From assembly GCA_027186245.1 (NCBI GenBank), contig CP114486.1, positions 10,182,501 to 10,246,500 on the forward strand: a stretch of DNA of 64,000 bases, given 5' to 3'. A program made the translations under genes and the position numbers. The stretch is from Coriaria nepalensis. Lineage: Eukaryota > Streptophyta > Magnoliopsida > Cucurbitales > Coriariaceae. This document shows positions 34,163-47,690 of this stretch, one piece after another (positions within the stretch are counted from its first letter, which is position 1; each line of letters starts with the position of its first letter). The notes under the pieces are model-generated. The model did no database searches. It was not told where the DNA came from and saw only the letters and a program-made list of their open reading frames with translations.

Positions 34163-34805
34163 GTCCATGTCTAATATAAAATATAAGTTAAGTTTGTGTT
34201 TGTGTTTGGTTAAAAAAGAGAGAGAATTAAGAAATTAAATAATCATATAACACTATATGTTTTATATATTTAAACTTAGATTTCATTACTTAAAATTAAT
34301 GTCCATTGAATTTTAATATTTTGAAAATTTTTAATTGAATAAATTAATTTCATATTTGGGAATAATTTAAGATACATTAATTTTTAATTACATATTTATA
34401 AAAATTAAGGAGAAAAATTAGATATAAAATTTCTATAAAATTTAATTTAATACAAATAAAAACTTTAATTTCGAAAAATTTGTGGAGGCAATTGTTCTCA
34501 CAGTCCCTAACCTGAATCAGTGAAGGTATATACTTGAGTTGTTTTTAATGTAAAATTATATGTAAGATAATATTTTTTATTGTGATAAATGAAAAATAAT
34601 AAAATAATATTGACACCCAAATCAATGAAAGGAGTGCTTGATCTTTAGGTTGGTGGTGACAACAAGCCCTTAACTATCCCACACTATCTATCATGGTAAG
34701 CAATCTCCAAACCCCACTGATATCAACTTTAGCATCATAATCTACTTTTTCCTTTAATAATCATGTACTTGATGATCAAAGATTTTTCTCGAGTTTGAAA
34801 ACTTT
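33996..34805. other. Intergenic AT-rich DNA with (TA)n
   Basis: A (TA)n microsatellite covers about 34130-34159. No gene or clear repeat is seen. It ends at the target duplication of the next Copia element. Confidence 0.6.
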
Positions 34806-34810
34806 GGAAG

Positions 34811-35836
34811 TGTTGGTAAAATTTTTTGAGTGAGATTTGAAACACGTTTATACTTTCCAAAAAATAATATTTTTACTCCCTCAGATTTGCTTGTGGTTTT
34901 GTTGAAAATAATTTTCTGAATATGATAAGCCATTAAAAAACTGCACTAAGCAAAGTGATATTTCACTAATGTTTATAAGAACATTTATTTGGCAACTAAA
35001 AAAGTGAGCAGGAATTGAAGTGATTTGGCCTTCTTTTGATCTCTATTTATAGATAGAATGGCATCTGTTGGTGACAGTCATACTATTTAGTAAAAATTGA
35101 AAATTGTTTTAACTGATTTAACTATTAACTATAAAATCAACGATCAAAAAAATTAATCGGACAACTGATGCCCTACTGTCATATCACAAACGTGCAAAAT
35201 GTATCTAATAAACGTCAAAGGTGCCTCATGCTTACGCCATGCCATAACACACATGTAGGTGTGCACATACGTACGTGTGCGAGTCTTACTAAATCACTTT
35301 CCTTTATTTATTATTATAAATATAATGTAATTGGAATCACTTATAAAGCTTTTAGTTGCTTTCTAATATTCCAATGTGAGAATGCATTTATGGTATGTTT
35401 AGTTCGATTCTTTAGTGGGAATAGAATGGAAATTTCATTTCATTCCACTGTTTGGTTCAAAGAAATGATGGAATAGTAATGATTTTTTATTCTTATTTGA
35501 ATGAATGTCATTATTTTCATTCTCACCTAAATAGGCATCTTTGGTGAAAATCAAAGTAAGCATCCATTTATACGAGATTTGTTTTCATATTTTTAAAATT
35601 CTATTGTGGTACTTAAATAATTTTTGAAATTTCTTCTTCAAATAGACAAAAAGAAAATCATCATTCTCATTATCATTCCTTAGTTAAAACTAAGCAGATA
35701 CTAAAACATCATCATTCCCATTATCATTTTCATTATCATTCTCACAAAATAATCGACCTGAACAAACCCTTACAAGATGCATTAATGGGTCTTGGACCAT
35801 TCTTTTTCGTTTCCTTATAACTATAGAAATATAACA
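34811..35836 (-). repeat. 3' LTR of old Copia element, with MITE inserted
   Basis: Starts TGTTGGTAAAATTTT and ends AAATATAACA. Without the MITE and its duplicated TTA it is about 644 bp and aligns with 40331-40950, for example in the stretches TGCTTGTGG, CCTTTATTTATTATTA and TAACTATAGAAAT. Confidence 0.82.
35391..35769. mobile_element. MITE with TTA target duplication (PIF/Harbinger-like)
   Basis: 379 bp. The left end TGGTATGTTTAGTTCGATTC and the inverse of the right end (GGGTTTGTTCAGGTCGATTA) match at about 25 of 32 positions when extended. It is flanked by TTA at 35388-35390 and 35770-35772. The interior is rich in ATTATCATT-type simple repeats and has no coding capacity. It interrupts the left LTR of the old Copia element, so it arrived later. 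Assignment to PIF/Harbinger rests on the 3-bp TTA duplication only. Confidence 0.75.
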
Positions 35837-36439
35837 ATGCCTCACTAGTTAAAATGTAAATGAAAATTCACTTGTTATAATTTTAAGACGGTGTATATGT
35901 ATAAAGTAAAATATCTTTTAAGTTGAAATTTACCTTAATATAAGTATCATAAAGTTTTATCGAAATCCCAAATAGTTTAAAGTTTTGAACAAATTATTCC
36001 TATATGACAAAACCAAGACCACATGTATAGACACTCAAAATTCATATATTCCATGTATATCTCGCTTAACACTATTATGGTCTGGTACTCATCATAATTC
36101 ATAAACTTTCTTGAGGGAAACTCTAATTCTCATGAGAGGCGACATCACCTCTAAGTTCATAGAGGTGAAGTTATTTCAATATCTTTGTTATATATAAGAT
36201 ACTTGTCACACAAAGAATAAATGTCATTAAGAGCTTACTAAATTCAACCCATATTTATAACAACCAACACTATACATCTTAAATAGGAATTTATTGGTTT
36301 AGTATTGAAATACTATCCACTTATCAATAACTTATTTATACACTTTAAACTTAATATTAGTCATTTCCTAGTTTTAAATTGGATTGTATTTATAGGTGGA
36401 TCTCTTAATTCAAGAGTTTCAATCTTATCCCTCTAAATA

Positions 36440-39400
36440 TAAATCTTACTAATTCTTTTGGTAGATTTTTGGTAAATGGATCAACTAAGTTTTCACTTGA
36501 TTTCACATATGTGATAGCAATAATTCCACTTTAGATTAGTTATCTCACATAATCATGTCTAAGATTAATGTATCTTGGCTTCTCATTATACATTTTATTG
36601 TATGCTCCAGAAAAAGTGGCTTGACTATCATAATATATAAATATAACATATATTTTGTTTTGAAATAAATGAGATATCTAAAAGAAGATCCATCAGCCAC
36701 TCTGCCTCCTTCCCCTTTACTGCTAAAGCAATAACGTAGATTTCATGGTTGAATGTATAATGCAAGTTTACTTCTTAGAAATCTAAGAAACTGCACCACC
36801 TCTAAGTGTGAACACCCAATCTCTAGTAGATTTATTAACTCATGTACTTGATATCCAACTTGCATTTATATATCCTTTGAGTATAGTTGAGAACTTTAAA
36901 TATTGGTAATTTAGTTCTTTAATTTTTAAAAAATAATCAAGAACTTTACCAATTGCCTTCCAATGCTCAATATTCGGGTTGCTATTAAACTTGCTTAATT
37001 TACTAACTACAAATATTATATCTGCTCTTATACACTATGCAGTGTACATTAGATTACCTATAACACTTGCCTATTCAAGTTAGGTCACTACTCTTTCCTT
37101 GTTCTCAATAAGTTTTATACTTGAATCAAATAGAGTGTTTTCCACCTGAATCTTTGGATGCCTTAATTTATCAAATACTTTCTCAATGTAATGAGATTTT
37201 CTTAATATATAATGCCCACTATTTTGTTTCACTTTGATACCTAAAATGGTATCCACTTGTCCAAGATCTTTCATTTTGAATGTGGAGGACATAAATCTCA
37301 TAATTTCCATGACACCCTTCATCTCATAACTCAATATTAACATATCATCGACATAAAGACAATAATGATATAGTCATTCCAAACTTTTAGGTATAGATAT
37401 TTATCAGCATTGTTATGTCCAAAGTCGTTTGAAAAAAATGATTGTGCCAAACTTCTCATGCCATAGTTCGGTACTTACTTCAAACCATATAATTATTTGA
37501 ATAATTTACATACTTTATATTCATTTCGAGGTAGAAAAAAATCTTTAGGTTGTTCCATGTAGACTTTCTCATTGAGATCACAATTCAAGAATGCATTTTT
37601 AACATCTATTTGATTAATATTAAGGTTATGGATAAAAGCTAAAAGCAAACAAGATTCTAATAGAAGTTATCCTAGCGATGGGTGCATATATATCAAAATA
37701 GTTAGTACCTTACTTTTGTCTAAAACTTTTGGCTACTAATCTAGCCTTAAAGGTTTGAAGAGTTTCATCAGTATGATATGTTCTTCTAAATACTCACTTA
37801 CAACCAATCTGTTTTGAATCGGGTGGTAAGGCTACAATTTGCCTAAGTGTTGTTAGACATAAGTCAATCTTTCTCATCATTTATTATCTCTTTCCAAAAA
37901 GTAGATTCTTTAGAAGACATAGCTTTCTTATTCGTTTTGTGATTATCTTCAATTTGAAAAACTATATGAATTTTCCTTATGACCTCTTCTATATTTCCTT
38001 TTACTAAGCAAAAGGTAGTGAATTGAGTGAGAATCAATCTCATTGGATCACAATTTCTTTTCTTTTCTAGCTCTTTAATTTTTACGAGGTTCATTTGATT
38101 GATCAATAACATTTGAAGGTATATATATTTGAGATTCTCTAATATTCTTAGTTTTTTTAGAGTTAATATATGAAGACAATAATTTTCAAAAAACTCAACT
38201 TCTCTAGATTCAATTATTACTTTAGGTTCCAATAAAAGCACACTTTATGGCTCTCATACCCAATTTAATTCTCTTAGCAAATGTGTTTTTATAATAAACA
38301 AGACATTCCCATACTTTAAAATATCATATGTTAGGTTTTCTTCATTTTCACATCTCATATGCGAAAATCTTAGTCTTCTTTAAATGAATCATTTTAAGAA
38401 TATGATATGTAACTAAAATAGCATATCTCTATAAATTATTAGGTAAGTTGGTGTTCAACATTATAGCATTAGTCATTTCAAGAAATGTTCTATTTTTTCT
38501 TTTGGCTAAACCATTTTGTTGGGATGTTAAATGAGCCGAACATTGGTGTATAATACTACGTTCTTCAAAAAATATAGAAAATTTATTTGAAAAATATTCT
38601 CCACCTACATCACTTCTTAGTATTTTAACATTTCTTCTTAGTTAATTTTTAACTTCGGACTTATAGTTCTTAAAGGCGTTGAAAGTCTCATCTTTATTAA
38701 GATGATCTTTATTAAGCAACTAAACTTAAGTATATCTAGAACAAATATCTATAAAAGTTACAAAGTATCTTTTACCTCCTCATATTAAGATATTGTTCGA
38801 TTCTTTGCATAAGTCACTATATACTAAATCTAATAGTTGAGATGATCATTCAACATTATAAAATGATTTATGTACCATTTTTTATTAAGTGCATATTTCA
38901 TATTTTTGAAATTGCTAGTATCTCAAGATATTAAGCCACATTAATAACAATATTATTTGTGCTAATGCCTATATGTGTAAGTCTACTATGCATAATGTAA
39001 CAAAATTTATACCAATCATATAAGCATAACTATTAGTATTCTTATTAATATTAGTGTTAATAGTAGTACATAATTTCATAACCCCATTACTAGAATTATT
39101 ATTTCCAATTAAAGAGCCATTTTTGGACAAAACTAACTTCCTGGATTCATGAACATAGTTGAGTCGGTGTTTGCCTAACATATCACCACTAATGAGATCC
39201 ATATTCATACTAAGATCATACAACATATTTATTAAAGTGATTTTTTTCCAAAAGTGAAGACAATTTCACTGTTATCCCTACCAAACCCCTTGAAAAACCT
39301 TCATCCCTCATTTGAATCTCTTGCCCATTCCCAACATTTTCAAAAGTCTTGAACAATGATTTTTCATGGGAAACATGCATAGTTGCATAAGTATTGTATC

Positions 39401-40322
39401 ATCATCCTTGAATATTTTCTTTGATGTCACTAACCTCACTCACAATAGCGACGATTTTCTCTTTTATGGCATTAACTTTATCCTTCTCATTTTGTTTCTT
39501 TATGTACCTATAATCACAAGCAAAATGCCTAGATTTTTCACAAAGAAAACAAGCACAATTTTTCTTGTTATTTTTAAATTTTTCTTGGTCCTCTTTTTTA
39601 GATTGAGAATTCATTTTCTATTTTTTGCCATTGAGATGATTAGGTGTTTCCACAACATTAGCCTTTGAGGTCCCAATATTGGCTTCATCTGCTTTCTTCT
39701 ATCTTGTACCAGATTATTTCTCAATACAAATATGTTTTTTAATCTCTGCCAAAGAGTGATCTTTATTATTCCAAAAAATTTACTTTTAACTTTTCCAACT
39801 AGATGACAACTTAACAATAGCACCAACTTGAAAAATTATAGGAAGTCTTACTTTGACAGCCACTAATTTATGAACAATAACATGTGAATCATGAATTTGA
39901 TCCAGAAGAGGTTTTCCATCAAGTATTTTGAAATTAAAATACACAAATATTAGGAATTTCTTAGTACCTTCCTCTTCTACCTTATAGATATAATCCAACG
40001 CCTTCCAAATTTCCTTGTCATATTTGGTATTTTCATAGAAATCATAAAGTAGGTAAGAATGTGTCCCCAACATATTTGTACCCTCCTCTCTTTTCAATCT
40101 TTCTACTTTGATCTGATCTTCATTATCTTCAGGAGTGGATTTTGGAAGTGGCTAAAGGTTAGGATCTAGAATGTAGAATATCTTCAAGGCAGTAAGCAAG
40201 AACTTCATTTTATCTTGCTAGCAAGTGAAGTTCAATCCATTAAAGTGATCGAGCCTCACTAAGTCTTGGTTCATCAATTTGATTCTTGAAACAACAGTCT
40301 CGATCTCTACTGCGAATATCAT
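36440..40322 (-). pseudogene. Gag-pol remnant of old Copia element
   Basis: Read on the minus strand from an ATG at 40322. The gag N-terminus (LVRLDHFNGLNF) has a stop where Trp is expected, then a gag core (40100-39790), a zinc knuckle CFLCEKSRHFACDY (about 39560), a protease-integrase junction (39226-38970), traces of integrase (38700-38250), an RT part FKMKDLGQVDTILGIKV (37290-37200) and RNase H traces (GYINASWISS, 36850; ENLVDPFTKNLP, 36470). Many frame changes and stops are present. The YVDD box region falls at a break near 37345. The order and direction match the flanking LTRs. Confidence 0.82.
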
Positions 40323-40330
40323 TTTTTGAT

Positions 40331-40950
40331 TGTTAGTGGAATTTTAGAACGATACTTGAAATACATAATGGTTATGTTTAAAAAAAAATGATATTTTCAC
40401 CCTCTCAAATGTGCTTGTGGGTTTTTATGAAAATATTTTTCAAGATGTAACAAGCGTTTAGGAAATTGCACCAAGCAAAGTGAAATTTCGTTAATGAATA
40501 TACGAGTGAGAAGGAATGGAAGTGATTTTTCCTTCTCCTGATCTATACAGTTATATTGTTTAGTAAAAACAGTTAACCTATTTTTCTAATAGTAACATGT
40601 TTGAATCTCTGAAAATCAAATTGTAGCAATAAATAACTTATTTAACTATCGATCTAAACTCAACAGCAATAAATTAATTGGACAACTGTCACCACGTCGC
40701 AAATGTACAAAGTGCGCCTAATAAGGCTTCACGCCCATGCCACGCCATTCCGCACACTCGCTTGCGTATGCGAGTCCCACTAGATCAATTCCTTTTATTT
40801 ATTATTACAAATACAAAGTAATTACAATCACTTATACAATATTTAATTGCTTTCTAAGTTTTTAATGTGGGATTGTATTAATTTATGATATATTAATGAA
40901 CCTTAAGCCTTTAATTTTCATTTCTTTACTATAACCATAGAAATCCGACG
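40331..40950 (-). repeat. 5' LTR of old Copia element
   Basis: 620 bp from TGTTAGTGGAATTTT to AAATCCGACG. The terminal CA has decayed to CG, but the GGAAG target copy right after it marks the end. Confidence 0.82.
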
Positions 40951-40955
40951 GGAAG

Positions 40956-42639
40956 TTCTTGTATGCTTGTAAGATTTATACAATGCAAATAAGAATATGT
41001 GGAATCAAGTCATTGTTGGCAAATTTGAACGAGCTAGGATATTGGTGATATTGAAAACAAAGAGAAAATATTATGGAAATGGTAGGGAAACTAAATTTAG
41101 ACAAAATTTTAGTATAGATGGTTGATATGTCACCCCATTTTATTTAAGTTATATCTAAGTTTGATTTCCCTACCATTACTTATATATTTTTACACCAAGT
41201 TTGTAGTTTAATTATTGAAAAAAATACAATAAATAGGATATCTCCTGATAAATATAAGATTTAAGGTACTCTTATATAATATATATATATATATATATAT
41301 ATTACATTTCTTGCGCACCAAATTTTACCCTTATGATTTTAGTAGTTTATAAAATATACCCCTAAATTTTAGTAGTATTCACTTTCATCTACTCTTATTA
41401 TTATCCTTTTTTTTTTTATGTAAAGTATACTAAGATTTTAAATATTTGAAAATCCGTCAACTTAATTATAGAGGTGTCAAAATGAGTTGGTTCCATTGGA
41501 CCAGCTTGTGGCCAACAATTTTGGCCCAGCCCAAAGCACAACTCGACTTGTTAATAACACACCAAGCCTAGCCAGGCCCATAGATGTGGGACAAGACTGA
41601 ACATGATTCTAGGTCTGCCAGCCCGACTCACTATTTTTAGGTTGAGCCCACTTGGGCTTTGCAATTTCAATTTCTCTGTGTACAATTTTAATCTTTATAC
41701 TTTTTCTCTCATCTATTTTTCCCTCCTCCCCTAATAATTTTTAAATCTCCCCTCCCCCCAATTTTTCGAGGCCCATTTTGGTCCCAACCCGACCCGAGGA
41801 TAAGCCTAATGGGCTTAGGGCCGAGCCCGAACATTACTTTTAAAAGACGGGTCGACCCGAGCCAGGGAAGGAGTAGGGCTATGGTGACAGAGTTAAGCAA
41901 TGGTGGCCAGATGGTACGAGACTATTTATATATAATTATAGAAGTGTCCAAGGGTCTGTAAATAACAATTGGTCATTTAATGGTTAATGAGCTATTTTAT
42001 TAATTAAATTTCATAGGCTAAATTAATTAAAGTGTTGATTAAATAATTAAGACTATAAGCCCAATGGATGGCTGGCCATAGATGATAGATTATGACATAT
42101 TGTTCACTTAATTAGACAAAGGGAACCATTGACTAAGTCCATAGTTAATTGGGTCAAAATTATGAATTAATTTTTTGTTCCTAAGATAGCACTATATAAG
42201 TACTCTAAAAGGGTTGGTTGAATAGGCGATTCTTTTCTTGCCACTTGGCCGAAATCCTATAGTGAGAAAAGTGAGACTTTTTTCTTTCATTTCCATGAAC
42301 TTTTCGAACCATGTGATGAATTTTAAAGTATAAAATTAACCGAGCAAACTTAATTGTGTGGATTATAATTAGAGGGTAAAGACTTGGCCAAATCATTCTT
42401 CCTACTGAATTCAGTCATGATGAATGAGCAAGGAGATTTGTTCAATTTTGTGTTAAGATCAGTAAGTTTTCTTATATTTTAATCTTTTTAGTTTTCTTAT
42501 ATTTTAATCTTTTAACTTTTATGTATTTTTCGTTAAATATATATTTGATTTATATCTCTATGATCGATCTTGGTATATGTCTATGAGTTTAACCAATGTT
42601 TTGGATTAAATAAAAAATAAATAAATTACAGTTTATGAT
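40956..42639. other. Intergenic region with repeat fragments
   Basis: No gene is seen. A (TA)n tract covers about 41278-41301. From 41467 (TAGAGGTGTCAAAATGAG) to about 41925 the sequence is rich in GGCCC and CCCGACCCGA blocks, the look of a hAT-type non-autonomous element, but its ends could not be fixed. 42318-42400 resembles the first bases of the window. A 27-bp tandem repeat (TTTTCTTATATTTTAATCTT) covers about 42464-42515. Confidence 0.4.
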
Positions 42640-43660
42640 TACAGATTACTTGTAAACTAACATATAGCTCCATAGTCAATAATCCAATCACGAGAATCAG
42701 TCAAACTCAATAAAGCAGTGTTCTTTCCAACAAAATTTGAAGCTTGTGCAGGAAGATTCGACTTGGTTATGAAAATGTCATGTGTGAAAAATTTCAAAAT
42801 GTAAGTCTATTGATCTAGAGTGAGTTGATTAGGCACAGCAGGAACTGGATTGGGATTAATTTGAACATGATTTGAAGCTTAGGACTTAGTAGGCTTGGAT
42901 TTACGAAATTTATGACCAATTGAATACCCCACAAGCTTGTAGCATGTCTCCTTTTTATGCCCTAACATATAGCAATACTCATATTCAGGACGTTTTCCAG
43001 TAGAAATGGATTTGACATGAAAACTCATTCCAGCTGAATTGCTATATAAAGTTGTTGTCTCAGTAGAAGAAACATTTTGGGTTACACTTTGTGAAGCAAC
43101 ACCACAATTACTTTCTTTTTCATTTATCATCGAGAAAGCTTTGTTTATAGAAGGAAGCGGAACTTGCATTACTATATGACTGTGAACGGTTGAATAACTT
43201 TCATTTAATCCCATTAGAAATTGTATTAATTTATGTTCTTAATCCATTTGAAAGTATGCAGTGGCAGTAGAGCATTCACTATTCGGTATGATCACCAAAG
43301 CAAAGTACTCATCCCATAATACCTTGACTTAGTAGAATATCTTGCAATCAATGAGTTTCCTTATTGTAGAGTGACGATCTCCTTTTGTATGGAGTTTATC
43401 CTTGATCTGTTCACTTTGTCAGAATGTTCTTGCAAATCTTCCCAAAGCAACTTAGCATTTGAAGCAAACACTACAAATGATGATCCATGAACAAATGATG
43501 GTAATGTGTATGGAGAATTTGCATCTGGTTTAATGAATTGACATGTAATAAATCCTAATTTGTTCTTGGATAGAAGTGTTAATTTCATCCAATAGATCCA
43601 AATGCCATAATTCTACTTTTGAGAAGAATCTAAGATGCTAGGATAGTTTTAGGTGTGTCA
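42640..43660 (-). pseudogene. Copia gag-protease fragment
   Basis: On the minus strand the frame opens with MKLTLLSKNKLGFI (43588) and carries a gag core ending near 43361. After a break follow MGLNESYSTVHSHIVMQVPLPS (43214) and a knuckle-like CYMLGHKKETCYKL (about 42970) in which one cysteine is replaced. Near 42680 it reads DWIIDYGA, a degenerate protease active site (DSGA expected). The remainder of pol is absent. Stops and one or two shifts are present. It follows an LTR-like segment at 43950-44748 in the same direction. Confidence 0.78.
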
Positions 43661-43949
43661 GGCGAATGAATGTAGTGTAGGAGTTATACATAATAAATAG
43701 AAAAATAAAAATAGTGAACAATATATAGAGATATAATATAGTAAACAGTAATACAATAAATATAATCCGTAAGAGTAAAGTATAAATAGTAAACAGTAAA
43801 ATGGAAAAATAAAATTAAAATGTATAAAACCAAAAATGTACCGGAATAACAAAATAAAATGTTAAATATAATAAATAATTGAATAGAAGATTTAAAATAG
43901 TGAGGTAAGAAACTGAGAATCAAACCGAGGCCTATTATACAATAGTTTT

Positions 43950-44748
43950 TTTAAAACAAATTAGCCATCTCATGTCGATGCAAAAGGTGGAACAATATAT
44001 GTCTCCCAAGATACAACAGAACAAATAGTAGCGGCACACCATCGATACAATTCCGGCGAATTAAAAAATTATTTGAACTCTACCACACTCGAAACTTAGA
44101 CTCTAGAGGGAAGGAAGCAAAACTAAGAGAAGCTTCATTTTCTTGGTATGTTTTCAAATGGAAGAAAGATGCCAATTTATAGACTCATGAGGAGAGAGAA
44201 AAATAATGAGAATTTAATCTAAAATTTAATATGAGTTTAATACAAATTTAAGTATGATGAAAGTGAAAATTAAATTACACCATTATGACTTCATACATTT
44301 TTGCAAAAAAAAAAAATTCAAGAGAAAAACAAAAGAATGGCCAAGATAAACTGGGTCGTTTTTGAGCCGACATTCGGCACACCCAGGTGCAGGCACACAT
44401 GAGCTAAGCCTAATCTGGTCCGAATTTGCACCCCCTACAAGCGTGCGCAAGAAAGAGTATTCTAGTTTATATTTTATTACCCATTAACAAATGTGCAATT
44501 CTAGGTTTTCCTTTCCAATGTGCAACAAAATTTTCCTCTTTCATTTTTTCTACTTCAAACTATTCCAGTGGTTGCATTTTGAGATTCAGTTTCTCATTCA
44601 CCCGTTAATCATTTTGAGCGTACCATATACCGATTTGACGCTCTCATAGAAGAGAACCTGAATCAACTTTGACTTTTCGTTTACATGAAGTGGGCCTCAC
44701 TAAAAATCAAGCATAAACATAGCATGTTGAGATGCTAATTTTTCAACA
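43950..44748 (-). repeat. LTR-like segment between pol and gag remnants
   Basis: On the minus strand TGTTGAAAAATTAGCATCTC begins at 44748 directly after a polypurine-like GTGAGGGAT, exactly where a 3' LTR of the pol remnant at 45283-47690 should start. A TATAAATTGG box lies near 44180. The distal end near 43950 is a guess, because no second copy is in the window for comparison. Confidence 0.5.
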
Positions 44749-45282
44749 ATCCCTCACATGAATGAAATTAACGGATTCTATAAAACAAATGTTTTTTGAC
44801 ATTAAAACGGTTTTGACTTAGAGATAGAGTTTGATTGTTTGAAACCTACATGATGTCTTTGAACTGTTCTGGCGTTCATGTAAACATTAATATACTTCAC
44901 ACATGAGTCTTATCTAACACACCTGAGTTCTCATTATTATGTTCATTTTAGCCTTGAACATCTTTCTGATTCTGCAAGAGTTGATAAGAATTATCCCTAA
45001 GTTAATACCCTTTGAAGCGGCCTTACTTCTATCTCACATAGGTGATTCTTAATCAAGAGTAACTCATTTTACTTCGCTCGAATTTTCCGATGCCTAAGAA
45101 TCATTAAAAGCATAGCTTATCCTTTCTCTTATGAGCATCAATGTTTCGTCATGGGAAGGGATAGGAGGATAACCCCTACAATGATATAATTAAGTCTTGT
45201 ACAACTAGGTTGTCCTTTTGAACCTACATTTTTGGGATTTCCAATCAACTAGGTTGAGTTTACATTGTATTTACTTCCTTTT

Positions 45283-47690
45283 TCAGGGCTTTACTCTCAT
45301 TTTCCTTGATGATTTTTCAAATAATTTTCTATTTAACCCTTTGGTTAGTGGATCGGCAATGTTATCCTTTGATTTTACATAGTCAATAGAGATAACTCCA
45401 GTAGAGAGTAATTGTCTGATGATATTATGCCGTCGACTTATATATCTAGACTTACCATTATAAATCTTTCTCTGTGCTCTTCCAATTGTAGATTGATTAT
45501 CGCAATGAATGCAAATTGTTGGCACATATTTTAACCACTTTGGAATATCCTCTAAGAATTATTGTAAACATTATGTCTCTTCTCCATATTTATCTAAGGC
45601 TACAAACTCAAATTCCATGGTAAATCCGGTTATCACAGTTTGTTTAGAAGTTTTCCAAGAAATAGATGCATCTGCTAGTGTAAACACATAGCCACTCATA
45701 AACTTTGAGTCTTTCATATCTGATATCCAGTTTGTATCTGTATACCCTTCTAGTACAGTTGGATATCTATTATAGTGCAATTCATAATTATGAGTATAGC
45801 GTAGGTACTTTAGTACTCTCACGATTCTTTTTGAATGGCCATACCTTGGATTACTCATATATCTGCTTAGTTTGCTAATTGCATAGGCTAGATTGGGTCT
45901 TGTACAACTTGTTAAGTACACCAGACTGCCTATCACTCTAGAGTACTCTACTTGAGAGATACCCTCACCTTTATTCTTACTCATGTGAAAACTGACATCA
46001 ATAGGTGTTCTTGCTACACCAGAATCTTCTTTGCTAAAATTTTCAATTTTATTTATGTAATGAGATTGACTTAGAATGAGTCCGTTTGATATCCTTGAAA
46101 TTTTAATTCCCAAAATGACATCTACTAGACCCATATCTTTCATGTCAAATTTAGAATTTAGCATATTATCATCACTTCTAACTATGAGCATGTCATCAAT
46201 GAAAAGATACAAAATGACAAATCAATTTTTTATACTTTTCACATAGACGCATTTGTCACACTCGTTGATTTTGAAACCATTAGCCATTATTATGTGATGA
46301 ACTATTTTATGTCATTGCTTTGGTGCTTGTTTTAAGCCATATAAAGATTTCACTAGTTTACATACTTTCATTTCTTGTCCTGAGGCTATGAAACCTTCAG
46401 GTTGTTCCATATAGATTTCTTCATTTTAATCTTCATTTAGAAAGGTTGTTTTCATATCTATTTGATGTACTTCTAGATTTCGCAAAGCAGCAATCACAAG
46501 TATCATTCTAATGGAATTTATTCTCATTACGGAAGAATATGTATCAAAGCAATCAAGGCTTTCTTGTTGCTTGTATCCCTTATTACAAGTCTAGCCTTGT
46601 ACTAATCAATTGACCCATCAGTTTTCATTTTTCTCTTGGAAATCCATTTGGACCCTAGAGGCTTACTACCTAGAGGAAGATCTACTAACTCCTAAGTATG
46701 ATTTTGTAAAATGGATTCAATTTCACTGTTGATTGCCTCTTTCCATAAAGGATCTTCATATGAATTCACAGCTTTCTTGAAAGTTTGAGGTTCACCTTCC
46801 AACAGGAAAATCAGAAAATCTGGACCAAAATTTTTTTATGTTATAGCTCTTTTGCTATGTCGATGTTCAATTTCAACCTCTTGTTCATCTTCTTGTTCTC
46901 AATCCTAACTATTTTCACTAATAGCCTCAAGTGTTTGTTTAGGCGAACTTGATTCTTCTTGGGACTTACTTGGGAATACATGTTCAAAGAACGATGCATT
47001 TCTAGATTCCATTATCGTATTCTTGTGAATATCTGGAATTTTAGACTCATGTAAAAGAAATCGATATGCACTACTATTATTTGCATATCTAATGAAGATG
47101 CAATCAATCATTTTCGGACCTATCTTACCTTCTTTGGTAGAGGTACGACTACTTTGGCAAGACACCCTCACACTCGTAAGAATTTATAGGAAGACTTCTT
47201 TCCTTTCCATAATTCATATGGTATTTTTCCAACATCTTTTCAGGGTACTCTATTTAAAAAATAATTTTCTAACAAGACAACTTCTCCTCACATATTCTGA
47301 GATAACCTAGAACTAATTAATATCGTATTCATCATTTCCTTTAAGGTATGATTTTTCCTTTCAACAACCCCATTTGATTGGGGTGAATAAGAAGCAGTGG
47401 TTTGATGTATGATACCATGTTGTGCACATATTGCTTCAAATAGTACGACATATTCACCACCTCGATCACTTCTTAATTCCTTTATTTTCTTATTGAGTTG
47501 ATTCTCAACTTCATTCTTAAAAAGAACAAATTTCTCTAAAGTTTCGCCCTTATTTTTCAACAAATACACATAATAGTACTGTATGTTTTTATCGATAAAG
47601 ATAATAAAATATTTATTACCACCTCTGGTTTCAATAAATACATGTAACAGTGTTTTGTACACAAGGTTTTGATTCTGCTTTCATGATGAA
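45283..47690 (-). pseudogene. Copia pol remnant, 5'-truncated
   Basis: Minus strand. Starting abruptly near 47690: an integrase core (RSDRGGEY, HQTTASYSPQSNGVVERKN, 47662-47288), a connection region (about 47171-46700), an RT traced by degenerate frames (46700-46210) with FIDDMLIV at about 46205, then RNase H (GYTDTNW, 45745) to the C-terminus IADPLTKGLNRK (about 45330). Gag, protease and the integrase HHCC region are missing on the upstream side. Several stops and shifts are present. Similarity to the RT of the old element ([13 protein letters not shown] against DLGQVDTILGIKV) suggests related Copia lineages. Confidence 0.82.

Larger units (their letters stand above)
34811..40950 (-). mobile_element. 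Old Copia element on the minus strand
   Basis: Two diverged LTRs flank a decayed gag-pol. The right LTR (5' for the element) is 40331-40950 and the left LTR (3') is 34811-35836; the left one is enlarged by a MITE. The 5-bp target duplication is GGAAG at 34806-34810 and 40951-40955. Numerous substitutions and indels between the LTRs, and stops in all domains, show an insertion much older than the elements at 19-29 kb. Confidence 0.87.

Noticed and set aside
35168..35476. 102-residue plus-strand frame
   Set aside because: It crosses the border between an old LTR and a MITE, so it is not a gene.
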